Positions 45,541-54,240 of a DNA stretch of 64,000 bases are shown here, piece after piece. The position numbers and the translations under genes are program-made. How positions within the stretch are numbered: the first letter of the stretch is position 1; the number at the start of each line of letters is the position of its first letter. Source of the stretch: Candidatus Manganitrophus noduliformans (GTDB lineage: Bacteria; Nitrospirota; Nitrospiria; SBBL01; Manganitrophaceae); contig NZ_VTOW01000002.1 of assembly GCF_012184425.1 (NCBI RefSeq), forward strand, positions 186,001 through 250,000. The letters are read 5' to 3'. The notes beneath the pieces were generated by a model that was not told the DNA's origin, did not search any database, and saw only the letters and a list, made by a program, of their open reading frames with translations.

Positions 45541-47042
45541 TGCTGAAGCTCTTTGGGATCGAAACCGAATATGGAATTACCCGGGAAGACTTAGAAGCGG
45601 TCGATCCGGTGGTGGAGTCGATGGAACTGGTCCGCGCCTATCTCACCCGCCCCTTTCGGCCCGGATGGGATTACAGCGGCGAAGACCCCCGGCAGGACGC
45701 CCGCGGATTCCGGGCCGATAAGCTGGCGCAGGATGAAGAAGAGGAAGCGTTCGAGAAACAAGACCGCCACCGGCCCTTCTCCTTTCACGAGATGAAGAGC
45801 GACCTCGCCCTGACCAACGGCGCCCGCTTCTACAACGACCACACCCACCCGGAGTATTCTACCCCGGAATGCCGGTCGCTTCGGGATCTCGTCATCCACG
45901 ACAAGGCGGGGGAGCGGATCGTCCAGGCCTGCGCCGACCGGCGGAACGCGGCCCTCGGGAATCCGGCGGTCCAGCTCTACAAAAACAACACCGACTTTTA
46001 CGGCCACAGCTACGGCTGCCACGATAACTATCTTCTCCCCCGATCGATCCCCTTCGACAAAATCATCCGCGATCTCACCCCGTTCCTCGTGACCCGGCAG
46101 ATTTTCGCGGGGGCGGGGAAGGTCGGGATCGAGAGCCGGGATGGATACCGGGCCGGCGTCTACCAGCTCTCGCAGCGGGCCGATTTCGTCGAAGTGGAGA
46201 TGTCGGTCGATACGATGGATCGCCGGCCGATCATCAACACGCGGGACGAGCCCCACGCCGACCGAAGTCAATATCGGCGCCTTCATCAAATTTTAGGAGA
46301 CGCCAATCTGTCGGAGACCGCCACCGCGCTGAAGGTGGGGACCACCTGGCTGACCCTTCGTCTCATCGAAATCGGCGCGGCGCCCGCGGCGGCGATTCCG
46401 GAGCCGGTCGCCGCCGTCCACGCCGTTTCGCTCGATACGACCTGCAAAAAACCGATCAAGCGGATGAATGGAAAAGAGATCTCGCCGATCGACCATCAGC
46501 GTCTCTACCTCGCCGCGGCGCAGAAGGCGTTCGGGCAGGAGGCCGATCCGGACACCCAATGGGTCCTGGCCAAGTGGGAAGAGGTCTTGAACGACCTCGA
46601 GATCGACCCGATGATGCTGACGAACCGGCTCGACTGGGTCGCCAAGAAATGGCTGCTCGAAACCTTCATGGAGGCGGAAGGGTGCGGATGGGACGACCCT
46701 CGGCTTCGCGGGCTCGATCTCGAATATCACAACCTCTCCCCCGACCGGGGGCTCTTCATCGGTCTGGAAATGGAAGGGAATATGGAACGGCTCTCCACCG
46801 AAGCGGAGATCAAGGAGGCGATGACAACTCCCCCCGCCGACACCCGCGCCGCGATCCGGGGGCTGTGCATCGAAAAATTTTATGACCAGATCCATCGAAT
46901 CCAGTGGGAGCGGGTCGTTTTTCAGAACGGCCTCTTTCATAAAACGCTGGAAATGAACAGCCTGTTCGACCCGGCCGAGATCGCCACGCTGCGAGCGCGG
47001 ATCGGAGAGGCCGCCAGCTTCAAAGAGATTTTTAATTCATAG
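45540..47042 (+). CDS. dop: Dop-like depupylase/deamidase homologue (UBact system)
   Basis: 500 residues of the carboxylate-amine ligase-like family shared by Dop and PafA. It opens 'LFGIETEYGI' and carries the Dop-specific loop 'WDYSGEDPRQDARGF', then 'NGARFYNDHTHPEYSTPEC', 'QLYKNNTDFYGHSYGCHDNY', 'PFLVTRQIFAGAGKVG' and 'QLSQRADFVEVEM'. In actinobacteria Dop deamidates Pup and removes it from substrates. Here the modifier already ends in Glu, so tag removal is the likely job. It is translationally coupled to the ATPase and lies ten bases before the UBact gene. Distinguished from the second homologue at 48855 by the Dop loop. Confidence 0.88.
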   Translation: MLKLFGIETEYGITREDLEAVDPVVESMELVRAYLTRPFRPGWDYSGEDPRQDARGFRADKLAQDEEEEAFEKQDRHRPFSFHEMKSDLALTNGARFYNDHTHPEYSTPECRSLRDLVIHDKAGERIVQACADRRNAALGNPAVQLYKNNTDFYGHSYGCHDNYLLPRSIPFDKIIRDLTPFLVTRQIFAGAGKVGIESRDGYRAGVYQLSQRADFVEVEMSVDTMDRRPIINTRDEPHADRSQYRRLHQILGDANLSETATALKVGTTWLTLRLIEIGAAPAAAIPEPVAAVHAVSLDTTCKKPIKRMNGKEISPIDHQRLYLAAAQKAFGQEADPDTQWVLAKWEEVLNDLEIDPMMLTNRLDWVAKKWLLETFMEAEGCGWDDPRLRGLDLEYHNLSPDRGLFIGLEMEGNMERLSTEAEIKEAMTTPPADTRAAIRGLCIEKFYDQIHRIQWERVVFQNGLFHKTLEMNSLFDPAEIATLRARIGEAASFKEIFNS

Positions 47043-47051
47043 GAGAAAATC

Positions 47052-47225
47052 ATGACCGAATTCATGGAACGACGGGAACGCCCGGTGAATCCGCTGGAGA
47101 AACCGCGCGAGGAGACCGGACCGAAGCGTCCCGACACCGACTCCAGCAAGGAAAATCTTTTAAAGCGGATGCGGAAGGTCGATCCGAAACAGGCGGAACG
47201 GTACCGACAAAGAACCGGAGAATAA
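47052..47225 (+). CDS. Ubiquitin-like modifier UBact
   Basis: 57 residues, too short for usual ORF cut-offs. A ribosome-binding site (AGGAGA) precedes the ATG. The N-terminal half is charged and Pro-rich, apparently disordered. The C-terminal half ('ENLLKRMRKVDPKQAERYRQ') leads to the terminal '...RQRTGE', matching the conserved end of UBact proteins reported from Nitrospirae and some other phyla, and analogous to the GGE/GGQ end of Pup. A C-terminal Glu means it can be ligated to lysines by the PafA homologue without prior deamidation. It sits between dop and prcB in the same place as pup. Confidence 0.88.
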   Translation: MTEFMERRERPVNPLEKPREETGPKRPDTDSSKENLLKRMRKVDPKQAERYRQRTGE

Positions 47226-47228
47226 CCG

Positions 47229-48047
47229 ATGCATAATGGTGACTTTTGGTCCCTTCTCAAAACCAACGGTTATAAATTAGGACCGGGAACCCTTCCGGAA
47301 GGGAGAGAGCCGGTTGAAAGCAAAATCGCCCTCACGCAAGGGACAACCATCTTTGGACTGAAATATAAAGAGGGTGTCTTGGTCGCGGGGGATCGCCGGG
47401 CGACCGCCGGAACGACGGTGATGTATGACCGGACCGACAAGGTTCTCGAGATCGACCGCCATTCGGTGATGGCGATCGCAGGGGTTCCCGCGACGGCCTT
47501 CGAGATTGCCCGCGTGATGGAGCATACCTTCAAGTATTATCGGCGCAGCCAGCTTCAGGAGCTGAGCCTCGAAGGAAAGGTCCGCGCCCTCTCGAAACTC
47601 CTCAAGGAAAATATCCCGATGGCGATTCAGGGAATCGGCGCGGTCGCCCCGATCTATGCCGCCTATGATGTGGCGCGGAAAGAGGGGAAGCTCTTTTTCT
47701 ACGACATTCTCGGCGCCGGATTCGAAGCGGTGGAGTTCACCACCTCCGGTTCCGGTTCCCCGGCCATTCGTGGAATCCTCCAGTATGAGAATCGCTGGGG
47801 GAAGCGCCCGCTGGCCGAACTCTCCGAGGAGGCGGCGATCACCCTGACGATGAGGCTCCTGGAGACGGCGGCCGAATTCGACGCCGCCACCGGCGGGAGC
47901 AACCGAGAAGCCCATCTCTACCCGGTGATCAAACTGGTCACGATGGAAGGGGTCCGAGAGATTCCTCAGAAAACACTCGAATCGCTCTATGCGCGAAACG
48001 TCGTCGGCCGCTCTACCGCGGGAGAACCGGGGCTGGGCATCGGATAA
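47229..48047 (+). CDS. prcB: 20S proteasome beta subunit
   Basis: 272 residues. A 38-residue propeptide ends in Gly before the catalytic Thr39 ('LTQGTTIFGLKY'). Counting from that Thr, Asp17 ('LVAGDRR', residue 55) and Lys33 ('TDKVLEI', residue 71) fall at the expected positions, and the C-terminal 'GGSNREAHLYPVIKLVT' is typical. After autoprocessing it gives the N-terminal-nucleophile threonine protease of the 20S core. It begins four bases after the UBact stop and 27 bases before prcA. Confidence 0.96.
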   Translation: MHNGDFWSLLKTNGYKLGPGTLPEGREPVESKIALTQGTTIFGLKYKEGVLVAGDRRATAGTTVMYDRTDKVLEIDRHSVMAIAGVPATAFEIARVMEHTFKYYRRSQLQELSLEGKVRALSKLLKENIPMAIQGIGAVAPIYAAYDVARKEGKLFFYDILGAGFEAVEFTTSGSGSPAIRGILQYENRWGKRPLAELSEEAAITLTMRLLETAAEFDAATGGSNREAHLYPVIKLVTMEGVREIPQKTLESLYARNVVGRSTAGEPGLGIG

Positions 48048-48074
48048 CATCTGACTTCTGAAAGGAAGAGACAA

Positions 48075-48854
48075 ATGGTTTATGACGAGCCTTACCGATG
48101 GGTCGAGGCGGTTCGAAACCGGCGCGACTATCTTGAGGAACAACTTTCCGCCGGCAGCCCGATCGTCGCCCTCCCCTATGAAAACGGCGTCCTGATGGCG
48201 ACCCTCGGCGCCGGCACGTCGAAGCTGTATGAAGTCTATGACCAGATCGCATTCGGCGGGATCGGCCATCCGGCCGATCTGGAGAAACTTCGGAATGTCG
48301 TCCTCGATGCCGCCCATGTGGAAGGGTTCAATCGCTCCCCCGTCGATGTCACTGTCCGCCGGCTGATGAAGTTTATTTTGGCGCCGATGGTCAAGCAGGC
48401 CTTCGAAGAGGTGCTTCACGCTCCCTACATCGCGAAGATCGTGATGGCGGAGATCGGCATCCTCTCCGCCAAGCCGCTCTTCTTCCACCTCAATTATGAC
48501 GGGGTCTTCGAAGAGGAGGAACGCGGGGTGGTCCTGGCGCCGACGGCGCCGATGAGCGAGCGGATGGCGGCTTTTCTCAATGCCGCCGGAGAGACCCACT
48601 CCCTATCACTCAAGGAGGCCCTGCAGATCGCCCTGAGAACCTGGGCGGTCTCTCAACTTCCGGCCGATCTGGAGGCGGAAAAAGAGGCCGGCGCCCCCCC
48701 GTCGCCAAAGGAGCTCGATCCGTTGTTGAAGCGGTCGCTCGAATCGCACACCCTCGAAGCGGCCCTTCTTGACCGGACCCAGCCGGGGAGTTCGAAATAC
48801 CGGACCCTCTCTCATGACGAAATCGAACAGGCGCTGAAGGGGTGGTTGAAATAG
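48075..48854 (+). CDS. prcA: 20S proteasome alpha subunit
   Basis: 259 residues with the alpha-type N-terminus 'DEPYRWVEAVRNRRDYLEE' and the Ntn-fold strands 'SPIVALPYENGVLMATLG' and 'SKLYEVYDQIAFGGIGHPADLEKLR'. There is no propeptide Thr, so it is the structural ring subunit that gates the chamber and docks the ATPase. A clear ribosome-binding site (AAGGAAGA) lies upstream. The C-terminal 60 residues form a long charged, probably helical tail. Its stop codon is followed directly by the pafA ATG. Confidence 0.93.
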   Translation: MVYDEPYRWVEAVRNRRDYLEEQLSAGSPIVALPYENGVLMATLGAGTSKLYEVYDQIAFGGIGHPADLEKLRNVVLDAAHVEGFNRSPVDVTVRRLMKFILAPMVKQAFEEVLHAPYIAKIVMAEIGILSAKPLFFHLNYDGVFEEEERGVVLAPTAPMSERMAAFLNAAGETHSLSLKEALQIALRTWAVSQLPADLEAEKEAGAPPSPKELDPLLKRSLESHTLEAALLDRTQPGSSKYRTLSHDEIEQALKGWLK

Positions 48855-50258
48855 ATGCTGTCACGAATTATGGGTCTCGAAACCGAATACGGCTGTCTGG
48901 TGAATCAAGAGCGCCCGAACGATTCGCCCGAGCGGATCGCGTACCGAATCAAAGAGACGATCTTCAAAAAGAAAAAACTCGGGTTGATCGACCTGCACCA
49001 TCGGGCCCACGACGAGCCGCCGGGAAACGGCGGATTTCTTCTCAACGGCGGCCGGATCTACATCGACATGGGACATCTGGAGTATGCTTCTCCGGAGTGC
49101 CTCTCCCTCACCGACCTGCTCGCCTACGATCGGGCGGGAGACCGAATCTTGCAGGAGGCGGTCGAAGCCTTGGGGCTGGGAGAACGGGTCTCGATCATCA
49201 AAAACAATGTCGATCATGAAACCGGCGCCACCTTCGGATCGCATGAAAATTACCTCGTCGCCCGCGACTTCCCCTTTTCCTACGACGGCCTGGGCCAGCT
49301 GATCCCCTTCCTGGTGACCCGCCAGATCTTCACCGGGGCGGGGCGGGTCGGCGCGCATCTGGTCCCCGACGGCTGGGTCGCTCTGGGCGAGCGGGCGCTG
49401 CCGCAGATTGACTTTCAGATCTCGCAGCGGGCCGACCACATCGTCAACGATTTCTACCAGTGGGTCCAGTTCAACCGCGCCATCATCAACACCCGCGACG
49501 AGCCGCTGGCCGATCCGAACCGGTATCGGCGCATCCACCTCCTCCTCGGCGACTCCAACATGCTCGAATATGCCACCGCGCTGAAACTCGGCACCACCTC
49601 CGTCATGCTCTCCCTGATCGAGGAAGGGGCGGTTCCGGACGATCTGGCGCTGGCGGACGCGGTTCTCGATTTAAGGCGGATCTCGCGCGATCCGGAGCGG
49701 CGATGGATTGTGACCCTTCAGAACGGAAAACGGATTTCCGCCGTCGAGCTTCAATCCCTTCTTCAACAAGAAGCGGAACGAACCCTGTCTGGAAAGGATG
49801 ATCAGACCGATTGGATCATCTCGGAATGGGGAAAGACGCTGGAGGCGCTCGCGATCGACCCGGAGCGTCTTGTCGGAAAGATCGACTGGATCTCCAAACG
49901 GTGGCTTCTTGAATCGTTTCGAGAGGCGGAGGGGGTCGATTGGCAGGACCCCTGGATGGCCAGCCTCGATCTGGAGTACCATAATCTCAACCGATCCCGC
50001 GGACTCGCCGTTGCCTTGGAAGAAGAAGGAAAGGCCCTCCGGCGGACCACCGACGACGCCGTCGATCTGGCGGTGGAATGTCCCCCCCGGAATACGCGCG
50101 CTTCCGCGCGGGGAGAATTGATCCGATCTCTCCTGGAGCGGCAAACCCCTTATGTGATCAACTGGTCGAGTTTTTATATCGAGGGGAAAAAACCTTTCTC
50201 GATGGAAGATCCGTTTAAGACTTATCGGACCGAAACCGAGGCGCATTTTTTGGGGTAA
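48855..50258 (+). CDS. pafA: PafA-like modifier ligase (UBact ligase)
   Basis: 467 residues, homologous to the Dop-like protein but without the Dop loop. It opens 'RIMGLETEYGCLVNQER', then 'NGGRIYIDMGHLEYASPEC', 'IIKNNVDHETGATFGSHENY', 'PFLVTRQIFTGAGRVG' and 'QISQRADHIVNDFYQW', with the conserved 'INTRDEPLADPNRYRR'. The ATP/Mg site acidic residues (E in 'ETEYG', D/E around 'HLEYASPE') are present. It would attach the C-terminal Glu of the modifier to substrate lysines. It is the last gene of the operon and faces a convergent receiver gene with a gap of only four bases. Confidence 0.9.
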   Translation: MLSRIMGLETEYGCLVNQERPNDSPERIAYRIKETIFKKKKLGLIDLHHRAHDEPPGNGGFLLNGGRIYIDMGHLEYASPECLSLTDLLAYDRAGDRILQEAVEALGLGERVSIIKNNVDHETGATFGSHENYLVARDFPFSYDGLGQLIPFLVTRQIFTGAGRVGAHLVPDGWVALGERALPQIDFQISQRADHIVNDFYQWVQFNRAIINTRDEPLADPNRYRRIHLLLGDSNMLEYATALKLGTTSVMLSLIEEGAVPDDLALADAVLDLRRISRDPERRWIVTLQNGKRISAVELQSLLQQEAERTLSGKDDQTDWIISEWGKTLEALAIDPERLVGKIDWISKRWLLESFREAEGVDWQDPWMASLDLEYHNLNRSRGLAVALEEEGKALRRTTDDAVDLAVECPPRNTRASARGELIRSLLERQTPYVINWSSFYIEGKKPFSMEDPFKTYRTETEAHFLG

Positions 50259-50262
50259 ATTT

Positions 50263-50631
50263 TCAGGCGGGATCGGTGCAGAGACCCAATGCCTCTATTT
50301 TCGCCAGGAGGACCTCAAACGAAAACGGTTTTGGAAGGTAATCATTCACACCGGCCCGAACGGCCTCCTGCTGAACTTCCGGCGAATCCTTCGCCGTCAT
50401 CATCAAGACGGGGGTCATCAGGCGCTGACGCCTCAATTCTTTGCACACCTCCATTCCATTCATTTCAGGGAGATAGACGTCGAGAAGGATGACGTTGTAA
50501 GGGCGCTTTTTCAGAAAACCGAGGCCGGCCTCTCCGTTGAGGGCGAGATCGACGGCATGCCCCTCCCCTTCCAGACCCCGCTTCAAGAAACCTAATATCC
50601 GTTCATCGTCTTCAATAATTAAAATACGCAT
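50263..50631 (-). CDS. Single-domain response regulator (receiver)
   Basis: About 122 residues from the ATG at 50631, which has AAGGAG seven bases upstream. A complete receiver: 'LIIEDDERILGF' acidic pair, phospho-Asp in 'VILLDVYLPEMNG', 'MMTAKDS' Thr, Lys in 'YLPKPFSFE'. There is no output domain, so it probably acts by protein-protein contact or phosphotransfer. It lies 70 bases downstream of a soluble histidine kinase on the same strand, the likely partner. The longer upstream frame overlaps the kinase gene and is rejected. Confidence 0.88.
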   Translation of the reverse strand: MRILIIEDDERILGFLKRGLEGEGHAVDLALNGEAGLGFLKKRPYNVILLDVYLPEMNGMEVCKELRRQRLMTPVLMMTAKDSPEVQQEAVRAGVNDYLPKPFSFEVLLAKIEALGLCTDPA

Positions 50632-50702
50632 ACTCGCTCCTTGTTTCATCACAATGGATATACGGCCTGACTTTGTTCCCGCGGGCGCCGGCGAGATCCC
50701 CT

Positions 50703-51569
50703 TCAGGAACAAGAACTCTCCGGGATATCGACGGTAAACGTCGTGCCGACCCCCAATCCGCTTTCAACGCGAACGGTCCCCCCAAGGGCGGAGACCATTT
50801 TTTTGACAATGGCCAACCCCAAGCCGGTCCCGGTCCCATAGGGGGCGGCAGACTCCCTCACGGCCTCCCGCTGATTTCCCTCGAAAAGATGGGAGAGCTC
50901 CTGCGGCGCAATCCCGATGCCGGTATCCGAGACGGAGAGCCGAATCCCCCTCTGCCCCGGAAGAGAGCAGAGCCCGATTCGAATCGTTCCCCTCGGCGTG
51001 AATTTAATCGCATTGCCCAGGAGGTTGATCAGGGCGCTCTTGATCTTCAGGGGATCGGTCATGAACATCGCCGGACAATCAGGATCGATCCGCTGCTCCA
51101 CCTGAAGTCCTCTCTCACGGAGAAAAGGCTCAAAGAGCATCGAGACCCGCTCGACCAGATCACGGGGGTTCGTCTCCACCACCTGAACCGGCATCTTGCC
51201 CGAATCGATTCTCGAGAAATCCAAGATATTGTCGACCAGGTGAATAAACTCCAATAAATCTACATGCATCCGCATGATCGCCTGAGATTGCTCCGGCGAG
51301 AGCACCCCATACGTTCCATTCCGCAGCAATTGGATAAAACCGAGAAGGCTGTTTAAAGGGGTCTTCAGCTCATGGGCGATATAGGAGAGTAATTGATTTT
51401 GCGCCCGGGTCGGATTGCGCTCTCTGCGGCGCGGGAGGTTCGCGTTGCCCTTCGCTCGCACCCGCTTCTTCACCGCGAGGCGCTTCGCGATCACCATTTT
51501 GTTAAGGCGGGCGCGCAACGCCGTCAGCTCTTTGAGAAGCTCTTCCCTTGTTTTGGCCTGATCACCCAT
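50703..51569 (-). CDS. Soluble sensor histidine kinase
   Basis: About 288 residues from the ATG at 51569. A short basic, Arg/Lys-rich N-terminal coiled region ('ELLKELTALRARLNKMVIAK') leads to HisKA with 'YIAHELKTPLNSLLGFIQLL' and a HATPase domain with 'NLLGNAIKFTPRG', 'DTGIGIAPQELSHLF' and 'GTGTGLGLAIVKKMV'. No sensor or membrane domain is visible, so input is unclear. It pairs with the receiver gene downstream. The frame extends a further 37 codons without an obvious ribosome-binding site. Confidence 0.87.
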   Translation of the reverse strand: MGDQAKTREELLKELTALRARLNKMVIAKRLAVKKRVRAKGNANLPRRRERNPTRAQNQLLSYIAHELKTPLNSLLGFIQLLRNGTYGVLSPEQSQAIMRMHVDLLEFIHLVDNILDFSRIDSGKMPVQVVETNPRDLVERVSMLFEPFLRERGLQVEQRIDPDCPAMFMTDPLKIKSALINLLGNAIKFTPRGTIRIGLCSLPGQRGIRLSVSDTGIGIAPQELSHLFEGNQREAVRESAAPYGTGTGLGLAIVKKMVSALGGTVRVESGLGVGTTFTVDIPESSCS

Positions 51570-51734
51570 GGAGAACCGGTCCTGTCCGGAGGATCTGTTT
51601 CGAGAGAATACCGTGACGGATAAAGAGGGTGAAAGAAAAACGCGGGAGGAAAGACCGTTTCCACTCTGAAGATCCTCCATTCCGGCGCAAACCGGGGAGA
51701 GAGAACGATCACAAAGGAGAATGAGATCGAATGC

Positions 51735-52073
51735 TTAATAAATAAACCGGGCCCCGACCCTGAAGTAGGAATCGGATACCTTCTCCACCCATCTTACTTC
51801 GACGAGGGTCGGAATATTGATCGGGACCGATTTCAGCTTGAAGGTCATTCTCAAGAACTGATTGATCTCCAGCTTTGTTTTTGTAACGAGGCAGACCCCC
51901 CCGTTGCTGATATTTTTGGCTCTTCCGATGATCGCGGATCGGGGAGGTTTCTTCGTCTGGAGCGACGTCCCCTTCCAAAGAAGGATCTCTTCATTGAAAA
52001 CGACTCTTTTATTTTCCCTGGGTGGATTGAAGATGGCCTTTTGCGCCATATCGTTCAGCGTGAGTGAAGACAT
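51735..52073 (-). CDS. PilZ-domain protein
   Basis: About 112 residues from the ATG at 52073, preceded by a G-run ribosome-binding site. The body has the PilZ pattern of an N-terminal Arg-rich segment ('PPRENKRVVF') followed by 'RAKNISNGGVCLVTKTKLE' (corresponding to D/N-x-S-x-x-G) and a strand end 'SYFRVGARFI'. PilZ domains usually bind c-di-GMP, but the canonical RxxxR is not clear here, so binding is uncertain. It is monocistronic. The c-di-GMP enzyme at 60061 and the pga operon give possible context. Confidence 0.7.
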   Translation of the reverse strand: MSSLTLNDMAQKAIFNPPRENKRVVFNEEILLWKGTSLQTKKPPRSAIIGRAKNISNGGVCLVTKTKLEINQFLRMTFKLKSVPINIPTLVEVRWVEKVSDSYFRVGARFIY

Positions 52074-52235
52074 TTTTTTCCCCCTCGGTTTTTTCACGTC
52101 GAGCATCCGTCTACTTTCATCTAGTAAATCCAGCTTAACGGGAGAAGGTGAAAAACAGATGAGGAAAAGATTAGAAAGAAATTAAAAGAGAAAAGAAAAA
52201 GAGGAACACGATGGAGGAATCGGACAAGGAAGCGA

Positions 52236-52907
52236 TCAACCGCAGATTTTATATCCGATATCCCGGACGGTCTGAATCAATTTTTTGGGATACCCTTCGT
52301 CTACCTTCTTCCTTAAATAACGGATATAAACATCGACGACATTGGTCAGGGTATCGTAATGATATCCCCAGACCTTTTCAAGGATCGATGTCCGGCTCAT
52401 GACCTTATTGGGGTGAGTCATGAGATATTCCAGGAGGGCAAACTCCTTCGCGGTGAGGGCGATGAGATCTCCGGCCCGGCGGACTTCATGGGTCTCCCGG
52501 CTGAGGATCAAATCGGCGACCCTCAAGTCTTGGCTCTCCTCCCGATAAGGGCCTCGGCGCAGGAGCGCTTTCATCCGGGCCAGGAGTTCCTCGAAGGCGA
52601 ACGGTTTCGTCAAATAATCATCCGCCCCGATCCGAAGCCCTTCGATCTTCTCTTCGAGGGTATCTTTCGCCGTCAGCATGAGGATGGGGGTTTCGATCCG
52701 CTCCTCCCTCAGCCTCAAGCAGACTTCAGAACCGCTCTTCAACGGGAGGACCAGATCGAGGATAATCAACCGGTAGCGGATCGCCCGCGCCATGTCGATC
52801 GCTTCCTGGCCGTCGTGCGCCACATCGACACTGTAATGCTCCGCCTCCAGTCCCCTTTTCACGAAGCTGACGATCCGCTCGTCGTCTTCCACGAGGAGAA
52901 TTTCCAT
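52236..52907 (-). CDS. OmpR/PhoB-family response regulator
   Basis: 223 residues. The receiver domain (about 1-115) has 'LLVEDDERIVSF', phospho-Asp in 'LIILDLVLPLKSG', 'MLTAKDT' and 'YLTKPFAFEELLAR'. The C-terminal winged helix (about 125-220) has 'LTAKEFALLEYLMTHPNKV' and 'VVDVYIRYLRKKVDEG'. It is a DNA-binding transcription factor activated by the histidine kinase encoded directly upstream (one-base gap). It is the last gene of the methyltransferase-kinase-regulator operon. Confidence 0.94.
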   Translation of the reverse strand: MEILLVEDDERIVSFVKRGLEAEHYSVDVAHDGQEAIDMARAIRYRLIILDLVLPLKSGSEVCLRLREERIETPILMLTAKDTLEEKIEGLRIGADDYLTKPFAFEELLARMKALLRRGPYREESQDLRVADLILSRETHEVRRAGDLIALTAKEFALLEYLMTHPNKVMSRTSILEKVWGYHYDTLTNVVDVYIRYLRKKVDEGYPKKLIQTVRDIGYKICG

Positions 52908-52908
52908 T

Positions 52909-54240
52909 CTAGACCTTCACCTTCTCGGAGAGGGGGAGATGCACCGTCACCCTTGTGCCGGCCCCCATTTCGCTGTCGATCGTGATCTTCCCTTCATGGG
53001 CCTCGGCGATCCACTTCGCGATCGGCAATCCGAGTCCCGTTCCGTTGGCCATCGATTTGGTTTTTTCAACCCGATAGAACCGTTCAAAAACGTGGGGGAT
53101 CGCCTCTTTTGGAATACCGACGCCGTGATCGGCGATGGTGATTTTTCCTCGGCCCTCCTCCCGCTCCAGGGAGAGTTCCACATCTCCCCCCATCTTCGAG
53201 TAGTTGATCGCGTTATCAATGACGATCAAAAAAAGCTGTTTGAGACGCTGCGGATCCCCCTGCAAGAAAAGTTCGTCCTCCGCGGACTCTTTCAGTGTGA
53301 GCATAATCCCCTTCCGCATCGCCAGGATCTCTCCTTCGCGGGATGCCTCCCGAATAATCTCCTGCAGAGAAATTTCCCGCTTCTCCATATGCAACACCCC
53401 CGATTCGGAACGGGCCAAAAACAAGAGATCGCTGACCAGCTTATTGAGCTGATCAGCCAGGAGAATAATATAGTGGAGGACCCGCTTGTACTCCGCCACC
53501 GGTTTTTCCTTCCCTCGAAGCGTCACCTCCGCCTCTCCCCGGATCACCGCCAAGGGGGTTCGAAGCTCGTGGCTGATATCCGCAAAAAACTGACCTTTCA
53601 GGTAACTGAGCTCCCTTAGTTTCTGATTGGAGACTTCCAACGCTTTCCGGGATTCTTCCATTTTATAACGGGATTCAAATTCTTGGTAGCGCAATCTGGA
53701 AATAAAATAGGCGCTGGTCAATCCGATCACCATGGTTGAAATGAGAAAGGCGTTGTTGTTGATTAATATCTCCGCCCGCTCGATCTGATCGTAAAGAAAA
53801 ATCGGGACAATATAAAGGGTATACATCGACAAACAGATCGCCGCCGTAATGCGCACATCCCAGGCAAAAAGCATCGAAATCGCAAGCATCACCAGGTTGA
53901 GACCGGCATAGTAAGGGGACTCGTAGCCTCCCAGGTAACGGGTCATCAGCGCGATGGTGCCGCCGATGAGGATGGCGGTCAGGGCCCCGACCCAGGTAAT
54001 GTGGCTTTTTCCAAAAGAGGTAAAGGTGAAAAGAAAAAGAAGAAGGGTCAGCGCGGAGGAGACGAGCCGGATCAGGAGAAACGTTTTGAAGTGGTGAGGC
54101 ACGGCGTAATAATCGAGAAGGCTGAAAAGGGGAACGAGGGTAAATCCCAAAATACAGCCGATTCGGAGCCGGAACGTGTTGATCTCGCGCGCGTAATCTT
54201 GAAAAGCGGAAAGAAGCTCGGCGTCGTTACTGTTTTCCAT
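52909..54240 (-). CDS. Membrane sensor histidine kinase (multi-TM input)
   Basis: 443 residues. About six hydrophobic helices fill residues 27-185 (for example 'CILGFTLVPLFSLLDYY', 'GLNLVMLAISMLFAW'), including the short periplasmic 'YLGGYESPYY'. They are followed by a coil, HisKA 'DISHELRTPLAVIRGEAE' and HATPase with 'VIDNAINYSKMGGD' and 'GTGLGLPIAKWI'. The input is thus membrane embedded, suited to a hydrophobic or membrane signal. It overlaps the upstream methyltransferase gene by 14 bases and abuts the OmpR regulator. PhcS-type quorum-sensing kinases have a comparable layout. Confidence 0.9.
   Translation of the reverse strand: MENSNDAELLSAFQDYAREINTFRLRIGCILGFTLVPLFSLLDYYAVPHHFKTFLLIRLVSSALTLLLFLFTFTSFGKSHITWVGALTAILIGGTIALMTRYLGGYESPYYAGLNLVMLAISMLFAWDVRITAAICLSMYTLYIVPIFLYDQIERAEILINNNAFLISTMVIGLTSAYFISRLRYQEFESRYKMEESRKALEVSNQKLRELSYLKGQFFADISHELRTPLAVIRGEAEVTLRGKEKPVAEYKRVLHYIILLADQLNKLVSDLLFLARSESGVLHMEKREISLQEIIREASREGEILAMRKGIMLTLKESAEDELFLQGDPQRLKQLFLIVIDNAINYSKMGGDVELSLEREEGRGKITIADHGVGIPKEAIPHVFERFYRVEKTKSMANGTGLGLPIAKWIAEAHEGKITIDSEMGAGTRVTVHLPLSEKVKV

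Noticed and set aside
47277-48599. A 440-codon minus-strand frame opposite prcB and prcA
   Set aside because: Antisense to clear proteasome subunits; His/Arg/Asp-rich shadow with no motif.
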